This document shows, piece after piece, positions 48,405 through 55,686 of a DNA stretch of 56,380 nt (its first letter is position 1; the number at the start of each line of letters is the position of its first letter). The notes under the pieces were generated by a model that saw nothing but the letters and a program-made list of their open reading frames with translations, made no database searches and had not been told where the DNA came from. Both the position numbers and the translations under genes were made by a program. The DNA lies in the NCBI GenBank assembly GCA_963658575.1, contig CAVKQB010000009.1, forward strand, positions 1-56,380. Direction: 5' to 3'. This stretch comes from W0P28-013 sp963658575. GTDB taxonomy: Bacteria > Bacteroidota > Bacteroidia > Bacteroidales > Paludibacteraceae.

Positions 48405-48687
48405 AAAATTTGAAAATTGTTTTTCGCGCTACGCGCATATAGTGTGAAAGTATGAAAGTGTGAAAGTATGAAAGTGAAAAGTCTATAAAGTTATTGTGGA
48501 TTTGTGGATTTGGTTATTTGTCAATCTGTAAATTTGTCAATTTGTCAATTTTTCATTGTCAATTAAAAACACTCCTCACTCCTCATTACTCATTACTAAC
48601 TACTAACTACTAACTACTAACTACTAACTACTAACTACTAACTACTAACTACTCACTACTAACTACTCACTACTAACTACTCACTGC
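48405..48687 (-). repeat. Composite word-repeat region between DUF2147 and rlmI
   Basis: Read on the minus strand toward DUF2147: GTTAGTAGTTAGT heptamers, GTGAGGAGTG words, AATTGACAAATTGACA words, CTTTCATACTTTCACACT tract, TATATGCGC-GTA-GCGC hairpin (48426-48436), TTCAAATT octamers, then the start codon. On the plus strand 48597-48660 is a near-perfect AACTACT heptamer array of about nine units. No gene. Confidence 0.85.
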
Positions 48688-49863
48688 TCACTCCACATAC
48701 AGTACCAGCCCTTTCAGGTATTCGCCTTCGGGGTGATAGATGTTCACGGGGTGGTCGGCGGGCTGCGTCAGTTGGTGCAGAATGCGCACGTTGCGCCCGC
48801 TTTGTGCCGCCGCACTAAACACCGCCAAACGAAACTGCTCTTTGTTCACCGCTTGCGAGCAGGAGAACGTGAACAGAATGCCGCCCGTGCGAATCGCCTC
48901 GAACGCCTTGGCATTTAGTTTTTGGTAGCCATGCAGTGCATTGCGTACCGTTTTCAGGTGCTTGGCAAAGGCTGGCGGATCGAGAATTATTAGGTCGTAT
49001 TTGCCGTCGGCGGTTTCCAAAAACTTGAATGCATCGTCGGCGAAGGCTTCGTGCCGTGCGTCGTCGCCGAAGTTCAACGCCACATTGCGCTGTGTCAGTT
49101 CGATGGCTTTGGCCGAACTATCGACCGAATGCACCAGTTTGGCACCGCCGCGCAGGGCGTAGAACGAAAATCCGCCTGTGTAGCAAAACATATTCAGCAC
49201 GCTACGCCCCGCCGCATAGCGTTCGAGCAACGCCCTGTTTTCGCGCTGATCGACAAAAAAGCCGGTCTTCTGGCCACGCAACCAATCGACTTGAAATTTC
49301 AGGCCGTTTTCTTGGGCGATGCAGTCGTTGGCTGCGCCTATCAAATAGCCGTCCTCGGCCACGACGGGGGCTTTGTAGGGCAACGTTCCCTCCGATTTGT
49401 AATAGACGTTGTGCAGCCCCTCGACCTCTTCGACGAGCCGCCGCGCCAGCCATTCGCGCACATTGTGCATACCCACGGAATGCGCCTGAACTACCGCCGT
49501 ATCGCCATAAATGTCGACCACCAATCCCGACAGATTGTCGCCTTCGCCATGCACGAGTCGGTAGGTGTTGGTGTCGGGCGCGCCTACCAGCCCTAAACTT
49601 TTGCGCACGGCATACGCCGCACGAATGCGCTCACGATAGAAGGCTTCGTCTATCGGCCGGTCGACAAACGACAAAATGCGCACGGCAATGCTGCTGTTTT
49701 GATAGTGCCCGATAGCCAGAAAACGGCCGTCGCAGTCCACTACGCGCACCACATCGCCTTCGGTGGCATGGCCGGCAATACGCGCTATGGCACCCGAAAA
49801 TACCCACGGGTGGAAACGCAAGAGGCTCTCCTCTTTGTGCGGTTTCAGAGTGATTGTTACCAT
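48688..49863 (-). CDS. rlmI: 23S rRNA (cytosine-5)-methyltransferase RlmI-type
   Basis: 391 residues. N-terminal PUA domain (about 1-75: LLRFHPWVFSGAIARI), then EEHD-like linker and Rossmann methyltransferase: GQKTGFFVDQRENR, NMFCYTGGFSFYA (SAM motif I), IILDPPAFAKH (motif IV) and LFTFSCSQAV with the catalytic Cys. The family methylates C1962 of 23S rRNA. First repeat-flanked gene on its 3' side. Confidence 0.9.
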   Translation of the reverse strand: MVTITLKPHKEESLLRFHPWVFSGAIARIAGHATEGDVVRVVDCDGRFLAIGHYQNSSIAVRILSFVDRPIDEAFYRERIRAAYAVRKSLGLVGAPDTNTYRLVHGEGDNLSGLVVDIYGDTAVVQAHSVGMHNVREWLARRLVEEVEGLHNVYYKSEGTLPYKAPVVAEDGYLIGAANDCIAQENGLKFQVDWLRGQKTGFFVDQRENRALLERYAAGRSVLNMFCYTGGFSFYALRGGAKLVHSVDSSAKAIELTQRNVALNFGDDARHEAFADDAFKFLETADGKYDLIILDPPAFAKHLKTVRNALHGYQKLNAKAFEAIRTGGILFTFSCSQAVNKEQFRLAVFSAAAQSGRNVRILHQLTQPADHPVNIYHPEGEYLKGLVLYVE

Positions 49864-49869
49864 AAAAAG

Positions 49870-50451
49870 TTACGGTTTGTTGAGTTCCAAATAGAGGTCG
49901 CGGCACGCCCACGCATCGATGGCGGCGTAGGCCTTTTGTTGCGGCGAGAGTATCGGCAGTTCCCAATTCGACAACTGTTGCGTTTTCGAAATGCGTTTGC
50001 CAAATACGATGGCGTAGATTTTTTGCAGACTCTTGTCCTCGATGCCAAATTGAGTTACAAATGTTTGTAGTTCCACGAAATTTTGCGGCTGTATAGGCAT
50101 CCATTTTTGCAAGGCGTGAAAATCGTCTTTCAGCGACAGCCCCACCTTCAGCACGTCGGGCGATTCGAGCAGATTTTTCAGCCCTTGGTGCGCCCCGATG
50201 AATTTCAGGTGAAAAAGATAACACGTCGTAGCACTGGCCAACTGCATCAGCGCAACGGTGTGATGCGGTGCTTCCGCCACAAAGTTGGGGCGCGTCTCGG
50301 TGTCGAAACCGATTAACGGCTCGCGCATCAGTTGCTCTACGGCGGCATCGGCTTGGCGGGTCGATTTCACAACCACAATCTTGCCCGACGGCCGCACTTG
50401 CTCCATGGCCGCCACACACTCTTTTTCTATCTTTGCTTGGTAATGTCGCAT
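49870..50451 (-). CDS. 3'-5' exonuclease domain protein (RNase D/DnaQ-like)
   Basis: 193 residues. DNA_pol_A_exo1 fold: Exo I LIGFDTETRPNF, Exo II VGLSLKDDFHALQ, Exo III YAAIDAWACRDLY, giving the DEDDy carboxylates. Lacks HRDC domains. Acts on DNA or RNA 3' ends; substrate unknown. Overlaps the DUF5063 stop by one base (TAATG) and precedes rlmI by 6 nt: a three-gene operon. Confidence 0.88.
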   Translation of the reverse strand: MRHYQAKIEKECVAAMEQVRPSGKIVVVKSTRQADAAVEQLMREPLIGFDTETRPNFVAEAPHHTVALMQLASATTCYLFHLKFIGAHQGLKNLLESPDVLKVGLSLKDDFHALQKWMPIQPQNFVELQTFVTQFGIEDKSLQKIYAIVFGKRISKTQQLSNWELPILSPQQKAYAAIDAWACRDLYLELNKP

Positions 50452-50966
50452 TATGCCTCGGTTTCGTCGTTGGTGGCGAGCGCAGCGATGTGCAAGGCAC
50501 GTAGCGCGCCCAGCATCCGCAAGCCCCAATGGTTTCTGAAATCGTCGATGCAGACCGATAGGGCAGCCTCCGACTGTTCGTCGTTGCCTGCGGCACAGCA
50601 ACAGGCCAAGTCCTTGAGCGATTGGTACGTGTCCGACAAATCCTCCGAAATGGTGGCATACAACGTCGTTTCGCTCAACGCCATGTCGGCATCGAACGAG
50701 TCGAGGTAGCCGTCGCTCTCGCCGAGCAACGCCGCCAATTGCGCGCGCATCTGCTCGTAGTCGCATTCGGTTACAAAACGCTCCACATCGTCGTCGGGCA
50801 GGTCGGTGGGCGGCACCATCATCGCTTTCAGATAGAGTAGCGGCAGCAGTTTGGTCATTTTCGACACGAAATCGGCCTTCGACTCGCTCTGCACATGTTC
50901 GAGATATTTGCAGGTTTCGACCGCCACAGTCAGAAATTCCAGTTTCTCTTTGGTATAAAACGACAT
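50451..50966 (-). CDS. DUF5063 family protein
   Basis: 171 residues, predicted all-helical, acidic. Matches the DUF5063 pattern (MTKLLPLLYLKAMMVPP; NHWGLRMLGALRALH). Function unknown; commonly next to the 3'-5' exonuclease gene in Bacteroidales. First gene of the operon DUF5063-exonuclease-rlmI. Confidence 0.8.
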   Translation of the reverse strand: MSFYTKEKLEFLTVAVETCKYLEHVQSESKADFVSKMTKLLPLLYLKAMMVPPTDLPDDDVERFVTECDYEQMRAQLAALLGESDGYLDSFDADMALSETTLYATISEDLSDTYQSLKDLACCCAAGNDEQSEAALSVCIDDFRNHWGLRMLGALRALHIAALATNDETEA

Positions 50967-50992
50967 TTTTCCAGATGTTTGCTTTCGGTGTG

Positions 50993-51000
50993 CAAAGGTA
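50993..51000 (-). promoter_or_regulatory. -7 box of the DUF5063 operon
   Basis: Minus-strand TACCTTTG 27 nt before the ATG at 50966. Confidence 0.6.
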
Positions 51001-51104
51001 AAAAATTGTTTTGTAACAGCAGCCTACGAACGGCGTTTTTTCGGCCTTATCGCTTGCGCAACTATAGTTTCCATTTAGAAACGCAATTTTTTAGTACTGA
51101 AAAA

Positions 51105-51136
51105 ACGTTCTATTCTCCACAGGGAGGATAGAACGT
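51105..51136 (+). terminator. Strong inverted repeat before the IS30 remnant
   Basis: Arms ACGTTCTATTCTCC (51105-51118) and GGAGGATAGAACGT (51123-51136), 14 bp with one G-U. AAAAAA precedes it, so it could terminate minus-strand transcription entering from the right; it could also be an element end. A second hairpin, GGAGAGG/CCTCTCC, follows at 51170-51190. Confidence 0.5.
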
Positions 51137-51216
51137 GCCGCCCAAGACAAATGCAATACAAAAAAAATAGGAGAGGATTTGTGCCTCTCCCAGAAATCAG
51201 TTAATTTTGTATTGCT

Positions 51217-51348
51217 ATGAGTAAACAACTAATTTCAGAACAAAGGTACTTCATTTATTTAAGACTGACAAAAAAACAAAGTAAAAAAAGCATCGCACGG
51301 AAGATTGGCGTTCATTTGTACTCCCCAAATAACCAACTCCCCAAATAA
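51217..51348 (+). pseudogene. IS30-family transposase, N-terminal remnant
   Basis: 43 codons beginning MSKQLISEQRYFIYLRL and SKKSIARKIGVH, the helix-turn-helix start typical of IS30 transposases. Similarity stops at VH (about 51315) exactly where CCAAATAA-word repeat DNA begins, and the frame ends LYSPNNQLPK. A -7 box TAATTTTG (51202-51209) precedes it. The catalytic DDE part is absent from the window. Confidence 0.75.
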
Positions 51349-51458
51349 CCAAATTTCAGTAGCAAGACACAAGTAGCAAGATATAAGACAATTAGAACAA
51401 AGAACATAGAACAAAGACGAATTTAGTGTGAAAGTTTGAAAGTATAAAAGTGCGAAAG

Positions 51459-51735
51459 TAGGGGCGCATTATATGCGCCCGAAAATTCAATCATTCAATG
51501 ATTCATAATTGTATTGCGCCCGTTGCGGATTGAAAATCCGCACAAAAATTTACAAATTTACAAATTTACAGATTTACAAATTTATTTGCACAATAATCAA
51601 CCAATCAACCAATCAACCAATCAACCAATCAACTTTCACACTTTTACACTTTCGCACTTTCACACTATATGTGCGCAGCACAAAAAATAATCGTCAAAAA
51701 ATTTGTTTTTGTCGATGAATGGCATTATCTTTGTA
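51459..51735 (+). repeat. Promoter-bearing composite repeat, copy A
   Basis: Begins TAGGGGCGCATTATATGCGCC, given here as the hairpin GGGCGCAT/ATGCGCCC, then AATCATT/AATGATT and TGCGGAT/ATCCGCA hairpins, TTTACAAA words, CAATCAAC octamers, CTTTCACACT tract, mini-hairpin GTGC-GCA-GCAC (51671-51681), a conserved AT-rich stretch and a full promoter. Order and much of the sequence recur at 55394-55686. Confidence 0.9.
51703..51733 (+). promoter_or_regulatory. Promoter carried by composite repeat copy A
   Basis: TTG 51703-51705, 20-nt spacer, TATCTTTG 51726-51733. It is oriented toward the MNT/HEPN operon about 110 nt downstream. Confidence 0.75.
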
Positions 51736-51842
51736 GCGACGAAATTAGTTTGAAAGTATAAACTTTCACACTTTCACACTTTCTCACTTTCATACTTTCA
51801 CACTATATGTGCGCGGCACGAAAAACAAATCTTCAAACAACT

Positions 51843-52145
51843 ATGCCATCGCTTGTAGCCATAAAAGATAAAATCGCACGTTATTTTGCAACACAACCCG
51901 TGGAACAGGCGTGGGTGTTTGGCTCTGTGGCACGTGGCGACGCTACCGCAGCAAGCGATCTTGATATTTTGGTGCAATTCACCCCGAACGCCCCTATCAC
52001 ACTGCTCAAATATGGCGATATGTGCAACGCCATCGGCAAGATAGCACGCTGCGACGTGGATTTGGTAGAATACAACCAACTGAAAGATTTTGCACGCGAC
52101 AGTGCCGAACGCGACAAAATTCTGATTTATGAGAGAAAAAATTAA
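51843..52145 (+). CDS. MNT-type nucleotidyltransferase (MntA-like antitoxin)
   Basis: 100 residues. Minimal nucleotidyltransferase fold with GSVARGDATAASDLDILV, the G-S-x10-D-x-D signature. In HEPN-MNT toxin-antitoxin pairs this enzyme inactivates HepT by adding AMP to a Tyr near its active site. Stop overlaps the HEPN start by 17 nt. An in-frame ATG at 51807, inside the repeat mini-hairpin, would add 12 residues (MCAARKTNLQTT). Confidence 0.88.
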   Translation: MPSLVAIKDKIARYFATQPVEQAWVFGSVARGDATAASDLDILVQFTPNAPITLLKYGDMCNAIGKIARCDVDLVEYNQLKDFARDSAERDKILIYERKN

Positions 52146-52482
52146 AGATGATATGCGGCTGCGCCACATGATTGATGCCATCGACAATGTGCTTGACTTT
52201 ACTAGCGACGTAACCATCGACAAATATAAAAACGACAGAATACTGCAGTTCGCAGTTATCAAAAACCTCGAAATCGTGGGCGAAGCGGCCTATCTTCTGA
52301 CACTCGAATTCAAACAACAACACCCCGATGTGCCGTGGGAGAGCATCGTAGCGATGCGGCACGTATTGGTGCACGGTTACTATCAGGTGAGCAACGACAT
52401 AGTGTGGGCAACCATAGAAAAAGACCTAAAACCTTTGCGCAAACAATTGGAACAGTTGATCGTATCGAATAAAAACAATTGA
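52129..52482 (+). CDS. HEPN domain RNase toxin (HepT-like, DUF86)
   Basis: 117 residues, all-helical. The HEPN catalytic motif R-x4-H-x-Y is present as RHVLVHGY near residue 82, including the Tyr that MntA modifies. Expected to cleave tRNA or mRNA when free. With the overlapping MNT gene forms a complete HEPN-MNT system. Confidence 0.88.
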   Translation: MREKIKDDMRLRHMIDAIDNVLDFTSDVTIDKYKNDRILQFAVIKNLEIVGEAAYLLTLEFKQQHPDVPWESIVAMRHVLVHGYYQVSNDIVWATIEKDLKPLRKQLEQLIVSNKNN

Positions 52483-52718
52483 TTAGTCGCAAGTTGAGAG
52501 GTTATAGGTAATTAGCAGTTAGTAGTGAGAAATGAGGAGTTAGGAGTGAGGAGTGTTTTTAATTGACAAATTTACAGATTTACGATTTTTCCAAATAACC
52601 AAATAACCAAATAACCAAATAACCAAGAAACCTAGAAACAACTAGAAACGCGCGAAGCGCGAGAAACATAGAAACTTAGAAACAACGAGAAACGTGCGCA
52701 GCACGAAAAACAAATAAA
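52483..52718 (+). repeat. Composite repeat block between HEPN and the next cassette
   Basis: Gene-free. GTTATAGGT words, GTGAGAAATGAGGAG words, TTTTTAATTGACAAA, CCAAATAA octamers (52587-52625), TAGAAACAAC words with the GCGC-GAA-GCGC hairpin (52650-52660), then a second hairpin GTGC-GCA-GCAC (52694-52704) 15 nt before the ATG. Confidence 0.85.
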
Positions 52719-52949
52719 ATGGCCACAATAACACTTGAGTATAACGGACGGAATAGCTTCGCACAAAAACTTATCGACACCGTGCTGGCTTCGAAACTTT
52801 TTGCCGTGGTAGAACCGCAAAAGCCCGCTCGCCAACACGCCGCAAAAAAGAAGACGGGGCTGGACGAGGCGTTGGATGACCTAAAGAACGGGCGCGTCAG
52901 TCGTGCGTACTCCTCCGTCGATGAACTGTTCGAAAGCTTGGAGGCCTAA
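52719..52949 (+). CDS. Putative antitoxin of a YafQ/RelE-like pair
   Basis: 76 residues. A short N-terminal beta/helix segment (MATITLEYNGRNSFAQKLIDTV) and a basic linker, then an acidic helical tail (LDEALDDLKNGRVSRAYSSVDELFESL) typical of the toxin-wrapping part of RelB/DinJ-like or DUF2683-like antitoxins. Assigned by position next to a clear toxin rather than by a strong motif. Confidence 0.65.
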   Translation: MATITLEYNGRNSFAQKLIDTVLASKLFAVVEPQKPARQHAAKKKTGLDEALDDLKNGRVSRAYSSVDELFESLEA

Positions 52950-52953
52950 AAAA

Positions 52954-53232
52954 ATGGCCTACTCCGTAAAATATACGCATGCGTTTCGAAAGCAGTACAA
53001 ACTGCTCGTCAAACGTGGATACGATATGGCAAAATTGCGTAAGGCCGTGGAGATATTGGCTGCCGAAGGCGCATTGCCGGCCTCGTATAAACCGCATAAA
53101 TTGGCGGGAAACAGAGCAAAACAGTGGGAGTGCCACATTCAGCCCGATTGGTTGCTCGTGTGGGAACAGCACGACAACGAACTAATCCTCATCTTAATCG
53201 ATACAGGCACACACGCCGACCTGTTCAAGTAG
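52954..53232 (+). CDS. YafQ-like mRNA interferase toxin
   Basis: 92 residues of the RelE superfamily. KPHKLAGNRAKQWECHIQPDW in part (HKLAGN, ECHIQPDWLLVW) and DTGTHADLF at the C-terminus match YafQ-type ribosome-dependent endonucleases; the His of ECHI and C-terminal His are the expected catalytic residues. Starts 4 nt after the antitoxin stop. Confidence 0.85.
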   Translation: MAYSVKYTHAFRKQYKLLVKRGYDMAKLRKAVEILAAEGALPASYKPHKLAGNRAKQWECHIQPDWLLVWEQHDNELILILIDTGTHADLFK

Positions 53233-53457
53233 TCGCAACAAGTTGAGAGGTTATAGGTAATGAGGAATTAGGAGTGAGGAGTGAGGAGCGTTTTTTAATT
53301 GACAATTGACAAATTGACAAATTTATCCAAATAACCAAACAACCAACTCCACAAATCCACAACAACTTTATAGACTTTCCACTTTATAGACTTTATAAAC
53401 TTTCACACTTTCTCACTTTCATACTTTCACACTATATGCGCACAGCGCAAAATCTTT
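53233..53457 (+). repeat. Composite repeat block before the DUF3791/DUF3990 cassette
   Basis: Gene-free. GTTATAGGT and GTGAGGA words, TTTTTTAATTGACAA words, CCAAATAA/CCAAACAA words, TATAGACTTT words, the CTTTCACACT tract, CACTATAT and hairpin GCGC-ACA-GCGC (53438-53448), 9 nt before the ATG. Confidence 0.85.
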
Positions 53458-53682
53458 ATGCCGAAATCACTCAAAGATAGGTTGGAATATATGATTGCAC
53501 TGATATCGGAGTTCGCCGCAGCGCACCATATCACGGCGCAACAAGCATATCTGTACCTGCAACAAAACAAAGGGCTCGATTTTGTCGACGAATTTTACGA
53601 CGTGGAACACACACTCTCGTTCGACCAAGCAGTGGAAGACTTGACTATATATTGCCAACGAATGGGCGGAAACTTGCAATGA
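53458..53682 (+). CDS. DUF3791 family small protein
   Basis: 74 residues, helical. RLEYMIALISEFAAAHHITAQ and AYLYLQQNKGLDFV, ending DLTIYCQRMGGNL, fit the DUF3791 family, usually encoded beside DUF3990 proteins. Stop overlaps the next ATG (ATGA). Confidence 0.75.
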   Translation: MPKSLKDRLEYMIALISEFAAAHHITAQQAYLYLQQNKGLDFVDEFYDVEHTLSFDQAVEDLTIYCQRMGGNLQ

Positions 53683-54149
53683 TTCTCTATCACGGCACAA
53701 ATATGGATTTCGAGGCGATATGCCTAAACAAAAGCCGTGTAGGCAAAGATTTCGGTTTTGGCTTCTACCTTACGCCCGATAGGCAGGTGGCAATGCGCCA
53801 AGCACAACGAAAATTGCGACAATATGGCGAAGGCGCAGAAATAGTACAACGCTACAAATGCGACGAAAACGAACTGCATACCTTACAACTGCTGCAATTC
53901 GACGCATACACAGAAGAATGGGCTGATTTTGTACTCTTGAACCGACAATACAAAGAACGGCGCTCGGCGCACAACTACGATGTAGTGGTCGGGCCAATAG
54001 CCGACGATACGGTAGGATTTCAAATTCGCAGATATATCGAAGGCATCATCACAAAAGCACAGTTTCTCGACGAAATAAAATTTCATACAGTTACCCTGCA
54101 GTATCTCTTTGGCACAGAGCAGGCACTTAAGTTATTGAAAAGAGAATGA
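53679..54149 (+). CDS. DUF3990 protein, ADP-ribosyltransferase-like fold
   Basis: 156 residues. MILYHGTNMDFE (H of an ART H-Y-E triad), GKDFGFGFYLTPD and AMRQAQRKL are DUF3990 marks; the family is placed among ADP-ribosyltransferase-like folds. A later acid (the FQIRRYIEGIITKAQF segment) could complete the site. Probably the effector of a three-gene unit with two ATGA overlaps. Confidence 0.78.
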   Translation: MILYHGTNMDFEAICLNKSRVGKDFGFGFYLTPDRQVAMRQAQRKLRQYGEGAEIVQRYKCDENELHTLQLLQFDAYTEEWADFVLLNRQYKERRSAHNYDVVVGPIADDTVGFQIRRYIEGIITKAQFLDEIKFHTVTLQYLFGTEQALKLLKRE

Positions 54150-54352
54150 GCAAAGAAACGTTTATGATAGAGTCGCTCACATGCGATGTTATCGGCTTGC
54201 TGATGGAGGAGCAAGGCCTGTCGATGCGCCAAGCCATGGACGCATTCTACCACTCGCGCACCTTCGGAGCACTATCGACACCCGAAACAGGACTCTATTT
54301 CCAAAGCCCCGCCTACATTCTCGACGAATACCAAAACGAACTTAATAGTTAG
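54146..54352 (+). CDS. Small third protein of the DUF3791/DUF3990 operon
   Basis: 68 residues: MSKETFMIESLTCDVIGLLME, then MRQAMDAFYHSRTF and ETGLYFQSPAYILDEYQNEL. It resembles the DUF3791-type partner often found on the other side of DUF3990. Starts in an ATGA overlap, so it is obligatorily coupled. Which of the two small genes is antitoxin is not visible from sequence. Confidence 0.65.
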   Translation: MSKETFMIESLTCDVIGLLMEEQGLSMRQAMDAFYHSRTFGALSTPETGLYFQSPAYILDEYQNELNS

Positions 54353-54517
54353 CAGTGAGCAGTTAGTAGTTAGTAGTGAGGAGTGAGTAGTGAGTAGTGA
54401 GGAGTGTTTTTTAATTGACAAATTTTCCAAATAACCAAATAACCAAATAACCAAATAACCTAGAAACAACTAGAAACGCGCGAAGCGCGAGAAACCAAGA
54501 AACATAACCCCTCTTCC
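54353..54517 (+). repeat. Composite repeat block before the ORF6N cassette
   Basis: Gene-free. AGTTAGTAGTT and GTGAGGAGTGAGTA heptamers (54355-54407), TTTTTTAATTGACAAA, four CCAAATAA octamers (54427-54459), TAGAAACAAC, then the hairpin GCGC-GAA-GCGC (54478-54488). Confidence 0.85.
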
Positions 54518-55084
54518 ATGCCCACCACAGCCGACATATTGCCCACGCCGCAACGCATACAATCGCTCATCTACGAAGTGCGTGGCGGGCAAGTGATGCT
54601 CGACCGCGATTTGGCGGCACTCTACGGCGTAGAAACACGTGTGCTGGTTCAGGCTACAAAACGCAACCCCGAACGCTTCCCGCAGGATTTTATGTTTCAA
54701 ATGACCGCCGAAGAGTTCGCACATTGGAAATCACAAATTGTGATCTCCAAAAGCGTGAAAATGGGATTACGACGCGCACCCTACGTCTTCACCGAACAGG
54801 GCGTAGCCATGTTGTCGGCAGTGCTGAATAGCCGCAAAGCCATCGAAATTAGCGTCGAAATCGTGCGCACATTCGTGCTGATGCGCCGCCTACTGACACT
54901 GCAAACGCCCGTAGCACAAGAACTGACCGAAATAAAAGAACGCGTGGCGGCACTCGAAAGCAGCGACCGCGACACTGCCGAACACATCGACGATATCTAC
55001 ACCGCACTCACCGAACTCGCACGCCGCCAAAAACAGACCGACGACCAACGCAACCGACCCAAAATAGGATTCAAACCTAATTAA
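54518..55084 (+). CDS. ORF6N domain protein (KilA-N-like)
   Basis: 188 residues. The ORF6N DNA-binding domain occupies about 10-125: DRDLAALYGVETRVLVQA, ATKRNPERFPQDFMFQ, APYVFTEQGVAMLSAVL. A C-terminal coiled-coil-like helix follows (EIKERVAALESSDRD). Common in phage and mobile regions; usually a transcriptional regulator of unknown targets. Confidence 0.88.
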   Translation: MPTTADILPTPQRIQSLIYEVRGGQVMLDRDLAALYGVETRVLVQATKRNPERFPQDFMFQMTAEEFAHWKSQIVISKSVKMGLRRAPYVFTEQGVAMLSAVLNSRKAIEISVEIVRTFVLMRRLLTLQTPVAQELTEIKERVAALESSDRDTAEHIDDIYTALTELARRQKQTDDQRNRPKIGFKPN

Positions 55085-55393
55085 GTTAGTAGCAAGATTA
55101 TAGTTTATAGGTGAGAGGTTATAGGTTATAGGTGAAAGAACAAGAGCAAAGAACATAGAACAAAGACTTTTTAATTATTCAATTGTCTAATTTCCAATTA
55201 TTTAATCAATTTTCAAATTGTCGGTAAGCGAAACGCCTTAATTTTCAAATTTTTCTAGTAGCAAGACACAAGTAGCAAGTCGTAAGACGATTAGGTGAGA
55301 GGTTATAGGTTATAGGTTATAGGTGAGAGATTGTTATTGACAGATTTACACATTCAATAAGTCAATGATTCAGTGATTTAATAATTCAATTTG
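55085..55393 (+). repeat. Composite repeat block after ORF6N
   Basis: Gene-free, 309 nt. GTTATAGGT words, GAACAAAG words, TTAATTATTCAATTGTC words, the TTGTCGGTAA...GAAACGCCTTAAT core, CTAGTAGCAAGACACA (55255-55283), GTTATAGGT again. The part 55166-55286 is a shortened copy of 21930-22080, 33 kb away. Confidence 0.85.
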
Positions 55394-55686
55394 TAGGGGC
55401 GCATTATATGCGCCCGAAAATTCAATCATTCAATGATTCATAATTGTATTGCGCCCGTTGCGGATTGAAAATCCGCACGAAAATTTACAAATTTACAGAT
55501 TTACGATTTTATTTGCACAATAATCAACCAATCAACCGATCAACTAATCAACTAATCAACTTCCCACTTTATAAACTTTCACACTTTCTCACTTTCTCAC
55601 TTTCATACTTTCACACTATATGCGCACAGCGCAAAAAATAATCGTCAAAAAATTTGTTTTTGTCGATGAAAAGCATTATCTTTGTG
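55394..55686 (+). repeat. Promoter-bearing composite repeat, copy B
   Basis: Same module order as copy A at 51459-51735: GGGCGCAT/ATGCGCCC, AATCATT/AATGATT, TGCGGAT/ATCCGCA, CAATCAAC words, longer CTTTCACACT tract, GCGC-ACA-GCGC hairpin (55622-55632) and a nearly identical 60-nt promoter segment. Confidence 0.9.
55654..55684 (+). promoter_or_regulatory. Promoter carried by composite repeat copy B
   Basis: TTG 55654-55656, 20-nt spacer, TATCTTTG 55677-55684. Faces the DUF559 gene, about 190 nt downstream. Confidence 0.75.

Larger units (their letters stand above)
51321..51806 (+). repeat. Composite repeat block between the IS30 remnant and the MNT/HEPN cassette
   Basis: Gene-free. Modules in order: CCAAATAA words (51325-51356), AGTAGCAAGACACA (51359-), GAACAAAGA words, GTGAAAGT words, the promoter-bearing composite (51459-51735), and a second CTTTCACACT tract ending CACTATAT with the GTGC-GCG-GCAC hairpin at 51809-51819, immediately before the MNT gene. 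Confidence 0.85.

Noticed and set aside
48597..48660. Possible CRISPR array
   Set aside because: Units are 7 bp tandem words without spacers; no cas genes in the window.
51509..51718. 69-codon frame beginning MYCARCGLKIRTKIYKFT, with a similar frame at 55444-55641
   Set aside because: Translates composite repeat copies A and B; after 18 shared residues the frames follow different word repeats, so the similarity is of DNA, not protein.
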